From positions 86,103 through 150,102 of the forward strand of contig ASZZ01000005.1 of assembly GCA_000430305.1 (NCBI GenBank): a stretch of DNA of 64,000 bases, given 5' to 3'. The DNA is from Streptococcus mitis 17/34 (GTDB taxonomy: Bacteria; Bacillota; Bacilli; Lactobacillales; Streptococcaceae). This document shows, piece by piece, positions 15,781 through 25,580 of this stretch. The notes under the pieces are model-generated. The model saw nothing but the letters and a program-made list of their open reading frames with translations. It was not told where the DNA came from and ran no database searches. A program made the position numbers and the translations under genes. Numbering within the stretch: position 1 is the stretch's first letter; every line of letters starts with the position of its first letter.

Positions 15781-15888
15781 TGCTTATTTTGTGTGTTGCA
15801 TATATTCAAAAGTTTTCCCTTTCGATTTCTAAGTGCTATACTGTAGTCATACTTCATATAGAACTTCGAACAAGAAGGGAGATTACCT

Positions 15889-17136
15889 ATGAAACTATTG
15901 TTTAGAAATCAAGCTTATCGACTCTTGACTTTGTCACGCTTCTTCAATGCCTTTGGTGCTTCGATTTTTAATCTGGTATTTATCGTCTATGCATCGACCC
16001 TGCCACAAGCCTCTTTTGCGGTTGCTATGGCGAATATTGTCATGATTCTTCCGACTCTCTTTACAGTTTTTGTAGGGATTCGGGCAGATTACACGAGGGA
16101 TAAGGTCAAATGGATGACTTACAGCGGTTTGTTTCAGGCGGTTTTATTTTTTCTGGCAGCCCTAGTTGTTCAGCAAGCTAGTCTCTTTGCCTTTTCTAGC
16201 CTGTGTTTGATCAATGTCATCAGTGATGTGATCAGTGATTTTGCTGGTGGTTTGCGAATGCCTCTCGTTAAGGAAAAAGTAGCTGAAGAGGATTTAATGG
16301 AAGCTTATTCTTTTTCCCAGTTCATCACCTATATTTCAGCCATTGGTGGTCAAGCTTTCGGAGTCTGGCTCTTAGGGCTATCGGTCAATAATTTTTCTCT
16401 CGTTGCGGGAATCAATGCCTGTTTTTTCCTAGTATCAGCCGTTATCCTCTTTTTAGGGAAAAGCAAATTGAGCCTGTCACTTTCAGCTGCTGATGGTGAA
16501 ATCCTAAAAAATGAGAAGCTTTCTATCAAAGAGCAGTTCCTAACAATTTACCGAAATTTACGTCTCGTTTTTCTTAAAGGTGGACAGAAAAACTTTGGTT
16601 TTATGCTCTGTGCTGTCTTGCTTATCAATGCCTTGGGTGGCGCTTTAGGAAGCATCTATAACATCTTCTTTTTGAGCCATTCTCTTTTGGACTTTTCTTA
16701 CACAGAGGCATTATTTATCAGTCAATTCTGTGCTTTGTTAGCAATCATCATCAGTAGCCTTACGGGCAATGATTATTTTGGGCAGCAGTCCTTGCCTAGA
16801 TTGATGATGTGGGTGACCGTAGGACTCAGTCTAGTTGGTCTAGCTAATTTATTCAATCAAGTCGTACTTGGTTTACTATTTCTCTGTTCAACTCTGTATG
16901 TGTCTGGTAAAGTTCAACCAAAGATTAGTGCCTTGCTCCTGAAAAATCTAGCTCCAGAGGTTTTAGCTCGTACCAGTAATTTTTTAGGTTTATTGTTTAC
17001 CTTATCCATACCTGTGGGAACAGCTTGTTTTTCACTTATAGCTGTATGGAATATACAGTTGACTTGGATGCTATTTGTTGGTCTTTCCTTGCTAGCTATT
17101 CTTTTGACAGGTCTTAATCTCAAAAATGATATCTAA
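15889..17136 (+). CDS. MFS permease
   Basis: 415 residues with about twelve hydrophobic helices. The loop 2-3 motif region is 'VGIRADYTRDKVKW', a variant of the MFS GxxxDxxGRR signature. The family includes drug and peptide exporters; the substrate is not evident. A TATACT box lies about 50 bases upstream. Its neighbour is an Rgg regulator, an arrangement common where the regulator controls an exporter. A GGGAG box precedes the ATG. Confidence 0.85.
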   Translation: MKLLFRNQAYRLLTLSRFFNAFGASIFNLVFIVYASTLPQASFAVAMANIVMILPTLFTVFVGIRADYTRDKVKWMTYSGLFQAVLFFLAALVVQQASLFAFSSLCLINVISDVISDFAGGLRMPLVKEKVAEEDLMEAYSFSQFITYISAIGGQAFGVWLLGLSVNNFSLVAGINACFFLVSAVILFLGKSKLSLSLSAADGEILKNEKLSIKEQFLTIYRNLRLVFLKGGQKNFGFMLCAVLLINALGGALGSIYNIFFLSHSLLDFSYTEALFISQFCALLAIIISSLTGNDYFGQQSLPRLMMWVTVGLSLVGLANLFNQVVLGLLFLCSTLYVSGKVQPKISALLLKNLAPEVLARTSNFLGLLFTLSIPVGTACFSLIAVWNIQLTWMLFVGLSLLAILLTGLNLKNDI

Positions 17137-17213
17137 ATCCTAATTTTATTCTTACTGTTTTAATCCCTCTATTTGTGGTAAAATAAGACTATTAAGTTTA
17201 AAGAGGATTCCCT

Positions 17214-18494
17214 ATGAAATTACAAAAACCAAAAGGAACGCAGGATATTTTACCTGCTGAGTCTGCCAAGTGGCAGTACGTTGAAGGCTTTGCCCGTGAG
17301 ATTTTCAAGCGCTACAACTATGCAGAAGTTCGCACGCCTATTTTTGAGCATTATGAGGTTATCAGTCGCTCTGTCGGAGATACGACCGATATCGTAACCA
17401 AGGAAATGTACGACTTCTATGACAAGGGTGACCGTCATATCACCCTCCGTCCAGAAGGAACTGCGCCCGTTGTCCGTTCCTATGTGGAAAATAAACTCTT
17501 CGCTCCCGAAGTGCAAAAGCCAAGCAAGTTCTATTACATGGGCCCAATGTTCCGTTATGAGCGTCCACAGGCAGGGCGTTTGCGCCAGTTCCACCAGATT
17601 GGTGTTGAGTGTTTTGGCTCTAGTAATCCAGCTACCGATGTGGAAACGATTGCGATGGCAGCCCATTTCTTGAAAGAAATCGGCATTCAAGGTGTCAAAT
17701 TGCACCTTAATACGCTTGGAAATCCTGAGAGCCGTTCGGCTTATCGTCATGCCTTGATTGACTATTTGACACCGCTCAAGGAGACCTTGTCTAAGGATAG
17801 CCAGCGTCGCTTGGAGGAAAATCCTCTCCGTGTCTTGGACTCTAAGGAGAAAGAAGACAAGGTAGCAGTGGAGAATGCACCGTCTATCTTGGACTTCCTT
17901 GATGAAGAAAGTCAAGCTCATTTTGATGCTGTGCGTCAGATGTTGGAAAATCTTGGAGTAGACTATATCATCGATACCAATATGGTGCGTGGTCTGGACT
18001 ACTACAACCATACCATTTTCGAGTTCATTACTGAGATTGAGGGCAATGACCTGACAGTCTGTGCGGGTGGTCGTTACGATGGCTTGGTTGCCTACTTTGG
18101 TGGCCCTGAAACCGCTGGATTTGGTTTTGGCCTTGGTGTAGAGCGCCTGCTTCTCATTCTTGAAAAGCAAGGTGTGACCCTTCCTATTGAAAACGCCCTA
18201 GATGTCTATATCGCAGTCTTGGGTGAAGGAGCAAATGTTAAGGCCTTGGAATTGGTACAGGCTCTTCGCCAACAAGGATTCAAAGCGGAGCGTGATTACC
18301 TTAACCGTAAACTAAAAGCTCAGTTCAAGTCAGCCGATGTCTTTGCGGCTAAGACCCTCATCACCCTAGGAGAGAGTGAAGTCGAAAGCGGACAGGTGAC
18401 AGTCAAGAACAACCAAACCCGAGAAGAAGTGCAAGTATCACTTGATGCTATCAGCCAAAACTTCTCAGAAATCTTTGAAAAACTAGGATTTTAA
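17214..18494 (+). CDS. hisS: Histidyl-tRNA synthetase
   Basis: 426 residues, class II synthetase. Motif 2 appears in '[20 protein letters not shown]', the histidine-binding box in '[13 protein letters not shown]', and motif 3 near '[15 protein letters not shown]'. The C-terminal anticodon-binding domain is complete. It charges tRNA-His. Promoter TGGTAAAAT and an AGAGG box lie upstream. No T-box leader is visible in the 77 bases before it. Confidence 0.97.
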   Translation: MKLQKPKGTQDILPAESAKWQYVEGFAREIFKRYNYAEVRTPIFEHYEVISRSVGDTTDIVTKEMYDFYDKGDRHITLRPEGTAPVVRSYVENKLFAPEVQKPSKFYYMGPMFRYERPQAGRLRQFHQIGVECFGSSNPATDVETIAMAAHFLKEIGIQGVKLHLNTLGNPESRSAYRHALIDYLTPLKETLSKDSQRRLEENPLRVLDSKEKEDKVAVENAPSILDFLDEESQAHFDAVRQMLENLGVDYIIDTNMVRGLDYYNHTIFEFITEIEGNDLTVCAGGRYDGLVAYFGGPETAGFGFGLGVERLLLILEKQGVTLPIENALDVYIAVLGEGANVKALELVQALRQQGFKAERDYLNRKLKAQFKSADVFAAKTLITLGESEVESGQVTVKNNQTREEVQVSLDAISQNFSEIFEKLGF

Positions 18495-18507
18495 TGATAG
18501 ATAAACC

Positions 18508-18535
18508 GGTCAGGAACCTACTCCTGACCTTTTTC
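18508..18535 (+). terminator. hisS terminator
   Basis: Stem GGTCAGGA / TCCTGACC, six-base loop, then TTTTTC. Confidence 0.85.
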
Positions 18536-18643
18536 TTTTTCAAAATGACAAAAATCATAAACTTTTTGACAAATATACTTGTCAAAAAGAAAAAGATGTG
18601 TTACAATAAATTCAAGTTAAGAGAAAAGTAGAAAGGAACGATT

Positions 18644-18958
18644 ATGTGGGCATTAGGATTTGTACCTCTTGTGATTATGTATTATATCTACCATTCCCAA
18701 AAGGTCAAGAAACTGGAGAATAAAATCAAAAGAATTGAGCAAAAACAGAAAGGAAATAAAGAAATGTCAAGATTATTAAAAGAATTGATTGGGAAAACAC
18801 CGACAATCGTTGGACAAGTTTTTGGAACAGATAACTGGGAAGTTGTGGATGTTGATGAGGAATGGGTCAAGCTACGCCGTGTTAATAAAAAAGGAAAAGA
18901 AAAATTCAAACTACAACGCATTGAGGATATCCAGACAGTTGAATTTGACGGAGAGTAG
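18644..18958 (+). CDS. Small membrane-anchored protein of the XRE-ABC operon
   Basis: 104 residues. An N-terminal helix (residues 1-17) anchors the protein; then come a charged coiled-coil stretch ('KVKKLENKIKRIEQKQKGNKE') and a small beta-rich domain ('IVGQVFGTDNWEVVDVDEEWVKLRR'). It is first in an operon with a HTH regulator whose start lies 9 bases on. A role in sensing or in controlling the regulator fits its position but is not shown. Start chosen by a GAAAGGAA box. Confidence 0.75.
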   Translation: MWALGFVPLVIMYYIYHSQKVKKLENKIKRIEQKQKGNKEMSRLLKELIGKTPTIVGQVFGTDNWEVVDVDEEWVKLRRVNKKGKEKFKLQRIEDIQTVEFDGE

Positions 18959-18967
18959 GTGTGTAAC

Positions 18968-19174
18968 ATGCAACTAAAAAATCGTCTAAAAGAGCTGCGG
19001 GCTCGAGATGGCCTCAATCAAACTGAACTAGCCAAGCTAGCAGAAGTTTCCAGACAGACCATTAGCCTACTAGAACGGGACGAATACACCCCGTCCATTA
19101 TCATTGCCTTGAAAATATCTCAGATTTTCAACGAAACAGTCGAATCGGTATTTCGCTTGGAGGAGGATGAGTGA
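18968..19174 (+). CDS. XRE-family HTH regulator
   Basis: 68 residues from ATG 18968, almost entirely a Cro/C1-type helix-turn-helix ('LNQTELAKLAEVSRQTISLLE') with the short tail of small YozG/CopR-like regulators. An upstream GTG at 18959 is less likely. It is second in an operon of small membrane proteins and an ABC transporter, so it probably controls that operon. Its stop overlaps the next start (TGATG). Confidence 0.9.
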   Translation: MQLKNRLKELRARDGLNQTELAKLAEVSRQTISLLERDEYTPSIIIALKISQIFNETVESVFRLEEDE

Positions 19175-19362
19175 TGAACATGTATAGAGTGGTTTATTAT
19201 ATGAGTGTTCTTGCTCTTATTGTGAATGCCTTGGCTATGATTGGAACATTACTGGGGTGGTTCTATTTTGTTGAAAGTAAGTATTTGTTTTGGATTAACT
19301 TAGTCCTCTTGTCCATTTTCAATCGGTTGAAGAAGAAGGAGAAAAATGATGAACAAGTATAG
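19174..19362 (+). CDS. Small two-TM membrane protein, copy 1
   Basis: 62 residues from ATG 19174, preceded by GGAGGA. It begins MNMYRVVYYMSVLALI, with two hydrophobic segments (about 6-30 and 35-50) and a basic tail. It is clearly paralogous to the next gene (MNKYRVIYYVVAIALL), so this is a tandem duplication. Function unknown; its place between the XRE regulator and an ABC transporter suggests a part in that membrane system. Confidence 0.75.
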   Translation: MNMYRVVYYMSVLALIVNALAMIGTLLGWFYFVESKYLFWINLVLLSIFNRLKKKEKNDEQV

Positions 19363-19546
19363 AGTGATTTATTATGTAGTTGCCATAGCTCTATTAGTTA
19401 GCGTGTGTTTACTAATTGGAACAAATCTAGGATGGTTTGATCTCTATTACAGCGACCAATTTATTTGGGCCTACTTTGTTCTTATCCCAGTCGTTGACTG
19501 GATTGAAAAGAAAGCAAACAATATAGCAAGTGAAAAAGGAGAATGA
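19349..19546 (+). CDS. Small two-TM membrane protein, copy 2
   Basis: 65 residues from ATG 19349, chosen for its spacing from AAGGAG; it overlaps the previous gene's 3' end. Two hydrophobic segments surround 'GTNLGWFDLYYSDQFIW', closely parallel to 'GTLLGWFYFVESKYLFW' in copy 1. Both keep the motif G-T-x-L-G-W-F. Function unknown. Confidence 0.75.
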   Translation: MNKYRVIYYVVAIALLVSVCLLIGTNLGWFDLYYSDQFIWAYFVLIPVVDWIEKKANNIASEKGE

Positions 19547-19548
19547 AT

Positions 19549-20286
19549 ATGAAAAAGAAACGTGGATTGTTGTTATTTTTGATGTCTGTCGTCTCGGGAG
19601 CTTTCTTGTACATATTTGTAGATATGTTGAAGGCTGGTGCCGAACCCCATGGAATTATGTTAGATGTAAAAGTCTTGCTACCCTGGATATCAGCTATTGG
19701 TTTACTATTAGGTTTTGTTGGTATTCTTTTGACGTTCAATTTCTTAAAGAAAAGCAGAAAATTTCACTCCTTGTATCAAGAGGAAATAGATGATGATCTG
19801 AATGAAACCTATTATGTGCAGATGTATCGTAATCTCGAGTTTGGAACCATTACTTCTAATATTACAAGTGTAGCGATTTTATTGGCTCTTGTCATCTCAG
19901 GTAGTGAAGTAATTGTACTCGATGTAAGTCGTATAACATTTTCCCTTTCCTTTTTGGCATTAGTGCTGTTCTTGCAGAGTCAAAAATATCTTTCTAAAAC
20001 AATTGCGATTGTTCGTCAGTTTGATTTGGCTCTTTTCTCTACACCAAAGGATATCTTGAACTATATTAATTCTTATGATGAAGGGGAGCGTCAGGCTAAT
20101 TTGGAACAGAGTTTTCGGATTTTATTCCAATTAAATCAGTATGTCTTACCAGTCTTATATATTTTTCTTTTTTTCATTTCTGTCTTGACAGGAGAGATTC
20201 AGTTACTAGCCTTCTTGCTTGTAGGAGCAATCCATATTTATATCAATGTGATGCAGTTACCTATGGTAAAACGCTATTTCAAATAA
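19549..20286 (+). CDS. DUF3169-like multi-TM membrane protein
   Basis: 245 residues from ATG 19549, seven bases after AAGGAG; an ATG at 19543 is too close to that box. About six hydrophobic helices occur in pairs, with a central acidic loop ('YQEEIDDDLNETYYVQMYRNLE'). The layout resembles DUF3169 proteins found next to XRE regulators and ABC transporters in Firmicutes. Its role is unknown. The ABC ATPase starts 10 bases after its stop. Confidence 0.75.
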   Translation: MKKKRGLLLFLMSVVSGAFLYIFVDMLKAGAEPHGIMLDVKVLLPWISAIGLLLGFVGILLTFNFLKKSRKFHSLYQEEIDDDLNETYYVQMYRNLEFGTITSNITSVAILLALVISGSEVIVLDVSRITFSLSFLALVLFLQSQKYLSKTIAIVRQFDLALFSTPKDILNYINSYDEGERQANLEQSFRILFQLNQYVLPVLYIFLFFISVLTGEIQLLAFLLVGAIHIYINVMQLPMVKRYFK

Positions 20287-20296
20287 AGGAGTTTCT

Positions 20297-21121
20297 ATGA
20301 TTCGTGTTGAAAATGTAAGCAAAAGTTTTGGGAGCAAGAAAGCTCTTCATCAGATTTCTTTTGAGATTAAGGAAGGTGAAATCTTTGGTTTTCTTGGACC
20401 TTCTGGCTCAGGTAAAACAACCATGATTAACGTCTTAACAGGTCAGTTGACTGCAGATCAAGGTAACACAATTTTGTTAGGTAAGAATTCTCAAGATTTA
20501 ACCTCAAATGATTTGGAACAAATTGGTATAGTTAGTGATGGCAGTGGTTTTTATGAAAAGATGAGTCTTTACAAAAATCTGCTCATTTACGCTAAGTTAT
20601 ATGGTCTCAAGTCAGATAGAGTAGTTCAGGTGCTCCAACAGGTTGGATTGGCAGATGCTAAAGATGTTATCGCAGAAAAGTTATCTACTGGAATGAAACA
20701 ACGAATGTTCTTGGCTCGTGCCCTTCTGAATGCTCCTAAGATTCTCTTCCTAGATGAACCAACTAGTGGCTTAGACCCTACAACATCTAAGATGATTCAT
20801 ACCCTACTTCAAGAATTAAAGCAGGCGGGGACAACTATCTTTCTGACCACGCATGATATGCATGAAGCAACTCTGCTTTGTGATCGCTTATCTCTTTTGA
20901 ATAAGGGAAATTTAATAGAGTATGGAAGTCCGCAAGATATTATCCAGAAGTATCATGTGGATAAGAAAGTACGTGTAGTTTATAAAGATGGACGAGAACA
21001 GATAGTTCCATTTGAAGAATTGCCACAATTAGACACGACAGATTTGATGGTGGTTCACTCTTGTGAGCCAACTTTAGAAGAAATCTTTATCAGATTGACA
21101 GGAGAAAAGTTAGATGTTTAG
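20297..21121 (+). CDS. ABC transporter ATP-binding protein
   Basis: 274 residues. Walker A 'GPSGSGKTT', a degenerate signature 'LSTGMKQRM', Walker B 'ILFLDEPTSGLDP' and the H-loop 'LTTHDMHEA' are present. The C-terminal ~60 residues resemble the extra domain of antibiotic or lantibiotic export ATPases. It pairs with the permease whose ATG overlaps its end. With the XRE regulator and membrane proteins it resembles self-protection or stress-response ABC systems; the substrate is unknown. Confidence 0.9.
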   Translation: MIRVENVSKSFGSKKALHQISFEIKEGEIFGFLGPSGSGKTTMINVLTGQLTADQGNTILLGKNSQDLTSNDLEQIGIVSDGSGFYEKMSLYKNLLIYAKLYGLKSDRVVQVLQQVGLADAKDVIAEKLSTGMKQRMFLARALLNAPKILFLDEPTSGLDPTTSKMIHTLLQELKQAGTTIFLTTHDMHEATLLCDRLSLLNKGNLIEYGSPQDIIQKYHVDKKVRVVYKDGREQIVPFEELPQLDTTDLMVVHSCEPTLEEIFIRLTGEKLDV

Positions 21122-21812
21122 AAAATTAAATGCCCTACTATGGTTAAGAGTGCAAGTTCTTATTAGCAATTCAACTTTGTTAGCGACTCTATTGATGCCT
21201 TTTGGTATTGCTGTTTTATATAATGAATTGTCAAATAAGAATGGACAATTGAGCCTATTTTTACTATCTGCTAGCTTGACGATGGTCTTGAGCATGGGAA
21301 GTGGTTATATGGTATCGATTATGATGGCGGAAGATAAGGAAAAGCGCAATCTTAAATCACTCATTCTAAGTGGTGTGACAGCAACAGAATATACTTTCAG
21401 TATGCTCGTTCTCCCTATTTTGATAATGTTGGTTGCTATGATTGTACTTCCCATCTATCTTAAAGTAGATCTATCTGGTTATTTATTTGCCTATGCTATC
21501 TATTTGCTCCTGGCAACTATTTGTATTATTTTTCTCAACCTTCTAATCGGTGCGGTATCAGATACTCAGTCTAAAGCGCAAGTCTATAGTATCTTTCCTA
21601 TGCTAATCGTATCTTTTTTACCTATGATTGCTCTTCAAAATGATACGGCTCAGAAAGTGTTAGATTACTCGTTCGTCGGCCCTATTGTAAATCTTTTAAA
21701 TCAAAAAGGTGGAGAAATATCTTTTTCTAACATCGGTATGTTACTTGCCTGGGTACTTGTGTTAGGAATAGCAAACCTCTTTGTATTGAAAAACAGCTAT
21801 AAAGCAAGATAG
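21114..21812 (+). CDS. ABC-2 type permease
   Basis: 232 residues with six hydrophobic helices, starting inside the ATPase gene by an 8-base overlap. The motif 'EDKEKRNLKSLILSGVTATEYTFSML' (split here) before helix 3 is typical of ABC-2 permeases. Ser/Ala-rich helices and lack of a substrate domain indicate an exporter. The partner is the upstream ATPase. Confidence 0.85.
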   Translation: MFRKLNALLWLRVQVLISNSTLLATLLMPFGIAVLYNELSNKNGQLSLFLLSASLTMVLSMGSGYMVSIMMAEDKEKRNLKSLILSGVTATEYTFSMLVLPILIMLVAMIVLPIYLKVDLSGYLFAYAIYLLLATICIIFLNLLIGAVSDTQSKAQVYSIFPMLIVSFLPMIALQNDTAQKVLDYSFVGPIVNLLNQKGGEISFSNIGMLLAWVLVLGIANLFVLKNSYKAR

Positions 21813-21821
21813 GAGAACTTT

Positions 21822-22463
21822 ATGAAATTACTTAAAAACCTTGGCTGGTTTCTTCTAGCCATTTTATCCTTTTTATTCATCTATGGCTTCATTCAGGGGC
21901 TCGCGACTACGTCGCTTGCCTTAGGCGCTTCACCCTATGCTGTTACCCTACTCTATGTGGCCTTGGCTGGAGTTTATGTGTACGGTATTTACAAATGGTA
22001 TCAGAAAGCTCCTGTTCATATTGAGAAGAGTGGCTTTAACCGATTTATTTGGCTTCCTGCCTTGGTTTGGTTCTTATCTCTTGTTGTCCAGTTTTTCTTG
22101 CCAAATGATCCTTCAGTAAATCAGCAAATAGCGACAGACTTGACCTTGTCTCAACCACTCTTCTCCTTCTTTGCGGTCGTTATTTTTGCTCCTTTGACGG
22201 AAGAACTTATCTTTAGAGGGATGTTAGCACGCTACCTCTTTCCTAAGCAGGACAATAGTAAACAAACTCTGATTTTTCTTCTGGTATCCAGTGTTCTGTT
22301 TACCTTGATTCATTTCCCAGGCGATGTGCAACAATTTTTTGTCTATTTTAGCCTTGGTTTTAGTTTGGGCTTGGCTTATATTAGCAGAAAAGGTCTGGTC
22401 TACAGTATTTCTCTCCACGCTTTGAATAATTTAGTCGGCTTTTTGATGATTCTCATGCTATAA
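21822..22463 (+). CDS. CPBP-family intramembrane metalloprotease
   Basis: 213 residues, about six TM helices. The conserved motifs are present: 'EELIFRGML' (Glu-Glu and Arg), 'FTLIHFPG' and 'SLHALNNLVG' with the metal-binding His residues. Bacterial CPBP/Abi proteins often occur with peptide or bacteriocin loci, where they confer immunity or process peptides. It is the last gene of the XRE-ABC operon, 9 bases after the permease. Confidence 0.85.
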   Translation: MKLLKNLGWFLLAILSFLFIYGFIQGLATTSLALGASPYAVTLLYVALAGVYVYGIYKWYQKAPVHIEKSGFNRFIWLPALVWFLSLVVQFFLPNDPSVNQQIATDLTLSQPLFSFFAVVIFAPLTEELIFRGMLARYLFPKQDNSKQTLIFLLVSSVLFTLIHFPGDVQQFFVYFSLGFSLGLAYISRKGLVYSISLHALNNLVGFLMILML

Positions 22464-22480
22464 TAGAGTCAGGAGGTCAC

Positions 22481-22711
22481 ATGAAACGAGTAATTTTATT
22501 AGCAGTGATTCAAGCAGTCGTTCTATTTTTCATCATTGGGGGACTAGCTTATGCCTTTAAGGGAGATTTCTTCTATAGCCATCTAGCAGTGGTCTTTGCC
22601 CCTATTGCCGGTATCTGGCGTTTTGGGACAGCTTACACAACGGAAATCGTCTTGCCGAGAAAGGCAGCCGAAATTGCTGAAAAGCGTAAAGCAGGCAAAA
22701 ATTCAAAATAA
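22481..22711 (+). CDS. Small two-TM protein, 76 aa
   Basis: Two hydrophobic helices (about 5-25 and 33-50) and a basic, Lys/Ala-rich C-terminal tail. AGGAGGT precedes the start. It follows the CPBP gene by 17 bases and precedes a terminator, so it closes this transcript. Family not recognised. Confidence 0.75.
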   Translation: MKRVILLAVIQAVVLFFIIGGLAYAFKGDFFYSHLAVVFAPIAGIWRFGTAYTTEIVLPRKAAEIAEKRKAGKNSK

Positions 22712-22717
22712 AAGAGT

Positions 22718-22742
22718 CCGATGAAGTTCATCGGATTTTTGT
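22718..22742 (+). terminator. Terminator of the XRE-ABC-CPBP operon
   Basis: Stem TCCGATGAA / TTCATCGGA followed by TTTTT. Confidence 0.8.
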
Positions 22743-22865
22743 ATTAGCGCTAATTTTTAGGGCTTTCACCTGATTTTTAAAGACTGGCAAACTTTTCTGA
22801 TGATTTTCATGAAGAGCCTGCGCTTTTATGGTAAAATAGTAACAGAATAAAAGAGGAGAGAAACA

Positions 22866-24629
22866 ATGAAACGTAGTATGTATGCTGGTCGTGTTCGTGA
22901 GGAACACATCGGACAAGAAATTACCTTGAAAGGATGGGTTGGTCGTCGTCGTGACCTTGGTGGTTTGATCTTTATCGATCTTCGTGACCGTGAAGGAATC
23001 ATGCAGTTGGTTATCAACCCTGAAAAAGTATCTGCAGAGGTCATGGCAACAGCTGAAAGCCTTCGTAGCGAATTTGTCATCGAGGTGACTGGACAGGTCG
23101 TAGCGCGTGAGCAAGCCAATGATAAGTTGCCAACAGGTGCAGTTGAGTTAAACGTGACAGCTCTGACAGTGCTGAATACAGCTAAGACAACACCATTTGA
23201 GATTAAGGATGGAATTGAGGCCAATGACGATACGCGTTTGCGTTACCGTTACCTTGACCTTCGTCGTCCAGAAATGTTGGAAAATCTTAAACTTCGTGCT
23301 AAAGTGACCCACTCTATCCGTAATTACTTGGATGAGTTGGAGTTTATCGACGTGGAGACACCATTCCTTTCTAAGTCAACACCAGAAGGGGCGCGTGACT
23401 ATTTGGTGCCATCTCGTGTCAATAAAGGGCATTTTTACGCGCTTCCTCAAAGTCCACAAATCACGAAACAGCTCTTGATGAATGCTGGTTTTGACCGTTA
23501 TTACCAAATCGTTAAATGTTTCCGTGATGAGGACTTGCGTGGTGATCGTCAGCCTGAGTTCACTCAGGTCGACTTGGAAACGTCTTTCCTTACGGAGCAA
23601 GAAATCCAAGATATCACAGAAGGCTTGATTGCGCGCGTGATGAAAGAAACCAAAGGCATCGAAGTAACGCTTCCATTCCCTCGTATGAAGTATGACGATG
23701 CTATGGCTCTTTATGGTTCTGACAAACCTGATACGCGTTTTGACATGTTGCTTCAGGACTTGACAGAAGTGGTCAAAGGTGTTGATTTCAAAGTCTTCTC
23801 AGAAGCACCTGCTGTTAAAGCCATTGTGGTCAAAGGGGCTGCGGACAACTATTCACGTAAAGACATCGACAAGATGACCGAAGTAGCCAAACAGTACGGT
23901 GCCAAAGGTCTTGCTTGGGTCAAGGTAGTTGACGGAGAATTAAACGGACCAGTTGCTAAGTTCTTGACGGACATCCAAGCAGAATTGACAGCAGCGCTTG
24001 CTCTTGAAGATAAGGACTTGGTTCTCTTTGTGGCAGATACGCTTGAGGTAGCCAATGCAACACTCGGTGCCCTTCGTGGACGTATTGCCAAAGAGCTTGG
24101 CTTGATTGATAACGATAAATTTAACTTCCTTTGGGTGGTTGACTGGCCAATGTTTGAATGGTCTGAAGAAGAAGGCCGTTACATGAGCGCCCACCATCCA
24201 TTCACACTTCCACAGGAAGAGACTGCTCACGAATTAGAAGGTGATTTGGCTAAGGTTCGTGCCATTGCTTACGATATCGTCTTGAACGGTTATGAACTTG
24301 GTGGTGGTAGCCTTCGTATCAACCAAAAAGACCTTCAAGAACGTATGTTCAAGGCTCTTGGTTTCTCATCCGAAGAAGCAAATGACCAGTTTGGTTTCCT
24401 TCTTGAAGCCATGGACTATGGTTTCCCACCACACGGTGGCTTGGCTATCGGGCTTGACCGATTTGTCATGCTCTTAGCAGGAGAAGAAAATATCCGTGAA
24501 GTTATTGCCTTCCCTAAGAACAACAAGGCAACTGACCCAATGACACAAGCTCCTTCAACAGTAGCTCTCAAACAACTAGAGGAACTCAGCTTACAAGTAG
24601 AAGAAGATGAAACAAGCAAAACGAATTAA
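22866..24629 (+). CDS. aspS: Aspartyl-tRNA synthetase
   Basis: 587 residues, full bacterial length. The N-terminal OB anticodon domain ('[21 protein letters not shown]' in part) is followed by class II motif 2 ('[18 protein letters not shown]'), the bacterial GAD insertion (~300-400) and motif 3 ('[14 protein letters not shown]'). Streptococci use AspRS with the amidotransferase pathway in some cases; nothing here bears on that. Promoter TATGGTAAAATAG and GAGGAG lie upstream. Confidence 0.97.
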   Translation: MKRSMYAGRVREEHIGQEITLKGWVGRRRDLGGLIFIDLRDREGIMQLVINPEKVSAEVMATAESLRSEFVIEVTGQVVAREQANDKLPTGAVELNVTALTVLNTAKTTPFEIKDGIEANDDTRLRYRYLDLRRPEMLENLKLRAKVTHSIRNYLDELEFIDVETPFLSKSTPEGARDYLVPSRVNKGHFYALPQSPQITKQLLMNAGFDRYYQIVKCFRDEDLRGDRQPEFTQVDLETSFLTEQEIQDITEGLIARVMKETKGIEVTLPFPRMKYDDAMALYGSDKPDTRFDMLLQDLTEVVKGVDFKVFSEAPAVKAIVVKGAADNYSRKDIDKMTEVAKQYGAKGLAWVKVVDGELNGPVAKFLTDIQAELTAALALEDKDLVLFVADTLEVANATLGALRGRIAKELGLIDNDKFNFLWVVDWPMFEWSEEEGRYMSAHHPFTLPQEETAHELEGDLAKVRAIAYDIVLNGYELGGGSLRINQKDLQERMFKALGFSSEEANDQFGFLLEAMDYGFPPHGGLAIGLDRFVMLLAGEENIREVIAFPKNNKATDPMTQAPSTVALKQLEELSLQVEEDETSKTN

Positions 24630-25548
24630 GCGGTGGCGCTATTATCTGCGCCGCTTTGCTTATCAGATAAAAATTTTACGTGTCTTACAAAGCATCTCTC
24701 GAGAAAAATATGATGAGAAGATTTCGGCCTCTCTGGTCTATGGATTTTTATCAGCAGTAGCGGTCAATTTCTTTTTCCAACCAGGGCATGTGTATTCGAG
24801 TGGTGCGACAGGTCTGGCACAGATTATTTCTGCTTTGAGTAATCACTGGTTTGGTTTTCACATTCCGATTTCACTGACCTTCTACGCCATTAATTTTCCT
24901 TTGATGGTCTTGGCTTGGTATCAGATTGGCCATAAGTTCACCGTCTTTACCTTTATCACGGTATCCATGAGTTCCTTCTTTATCCAGTTTGTCCCTGTGG
25001 CGACCTTGACGGAGGATCCTATTATCAATGCCCTTTTTGGGGGTGTTGTCATGGGTTTGGGGATTGGTTTTGCTCTTCGTAATAATATCTCCAGTGGTGG
25101 GACGGATATCGTCAGTCTGACCATTCGCAAGAAAACGGGTAAGAATGTCGGCAGTATTTCCTTCTTGGTAAATGGGACTATCATGCTGATAGCCGGTTTG
25201 ACCTTTGGTTGGAAATACGCCCTCTACTCTATGATTACCATCTTTGTCTCTAGCCGTGTGACAGATGCGGTCTTTACCAAGCAAAAACGGATGCAGGCCA
25301 TGATTGTGACCAATCATCCAGACAAGGTAATTGAAAAAATCCATAAAAAATTGCACCGTGGAGCAACCATGATCCACGATGCAGAAGGAACCTATAATCA
25401 CGAGAGAAAGGCAGTTTTAATCACTGTCATTACACGTGCAGAGTTTAATGAATTTAAACAGATTATGAAACAGGTGGATCCAGGTGCCTTTGTCTCTGTA
25501 TCTGAGAATGTTCATATTCTGGGACGGTTCGTTGAAACAGATAATTAG
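24607..25548 (+). CDS. YitT-family membrane protein (DUF161/DUF2179)
   Basis: 313 residues, overlapping the aspS end by 23 bases. A basic N-terminus leads to about six hydrophobic helices with repeated '[22 protein letters not shown]', then a soluble C-terminal DUF2179 domain ('[29 protein letters not shown]', in part). Family function is unknown. The deep overlap implies coupled expression with aspS. A later start is possible, as the ribosome site for this ATG is weak. Confidence 0.85.
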   Translation: MKQAKRIKRWRYYLRRFAYQIKILRVLQSISREKYDEKISASLVYGFLSAVAVNFFFQPGHVYSSGATGLAQIISALSNHWFGFHIPISLTFYAINFPLMVLAWYQIGHKFTVFTFITVSMSSFFIQFVPVATLTEDPIINALFGGVVMGLGIGFALRNNISSGGTDIVSLTIRKKTGKNVGSISFLVNGTIMLIAGLTFGWKYALYSMITIFVSSRVTDAVFTKQKRMQAMIVTNHPDKVIEKIHKKLHRGATMIHDAEGTYNHERKAVLITVITRAEFNEFKQIMKQVDPGAFVSVSENVHILGRFVETDN

Positions 25549-25556
25549 TAATCAAA

Positions 25557-25580
25557 AAACCAGCGTGAGCTGGTTTTTAT
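25557..25580. terminator. Bidirectional terminator between yitT-like gene and malR
   Basis: Stem AACCAGC / GCTGGTT with loop GTGA, flanked by A- and T-runs on both sides, serving the two convergent genes. Confidence 0.8.

Noticed and set aside
15692-15888. Short hydrophobic peptide (SHP) gene next to rgg
   Set aside because: The flanks hold a terminator and a promoter but no short ORF with a ribosome site and a hydrophobic C-terminus typical of such pheromones.
17137-17213. T-box leader upstream of hisS
   Set aside because: Only 77 bases separate it from the MFS gene, with no terminator/antiterminator pair or T-box-like motif.
17250-18170. 306-codon reverse-strand open frame inside hisS
   Set aside because: It lies wholly opposite hisS, has no recognisable domain or ribosome site, and arises from the codon bias of hisS.
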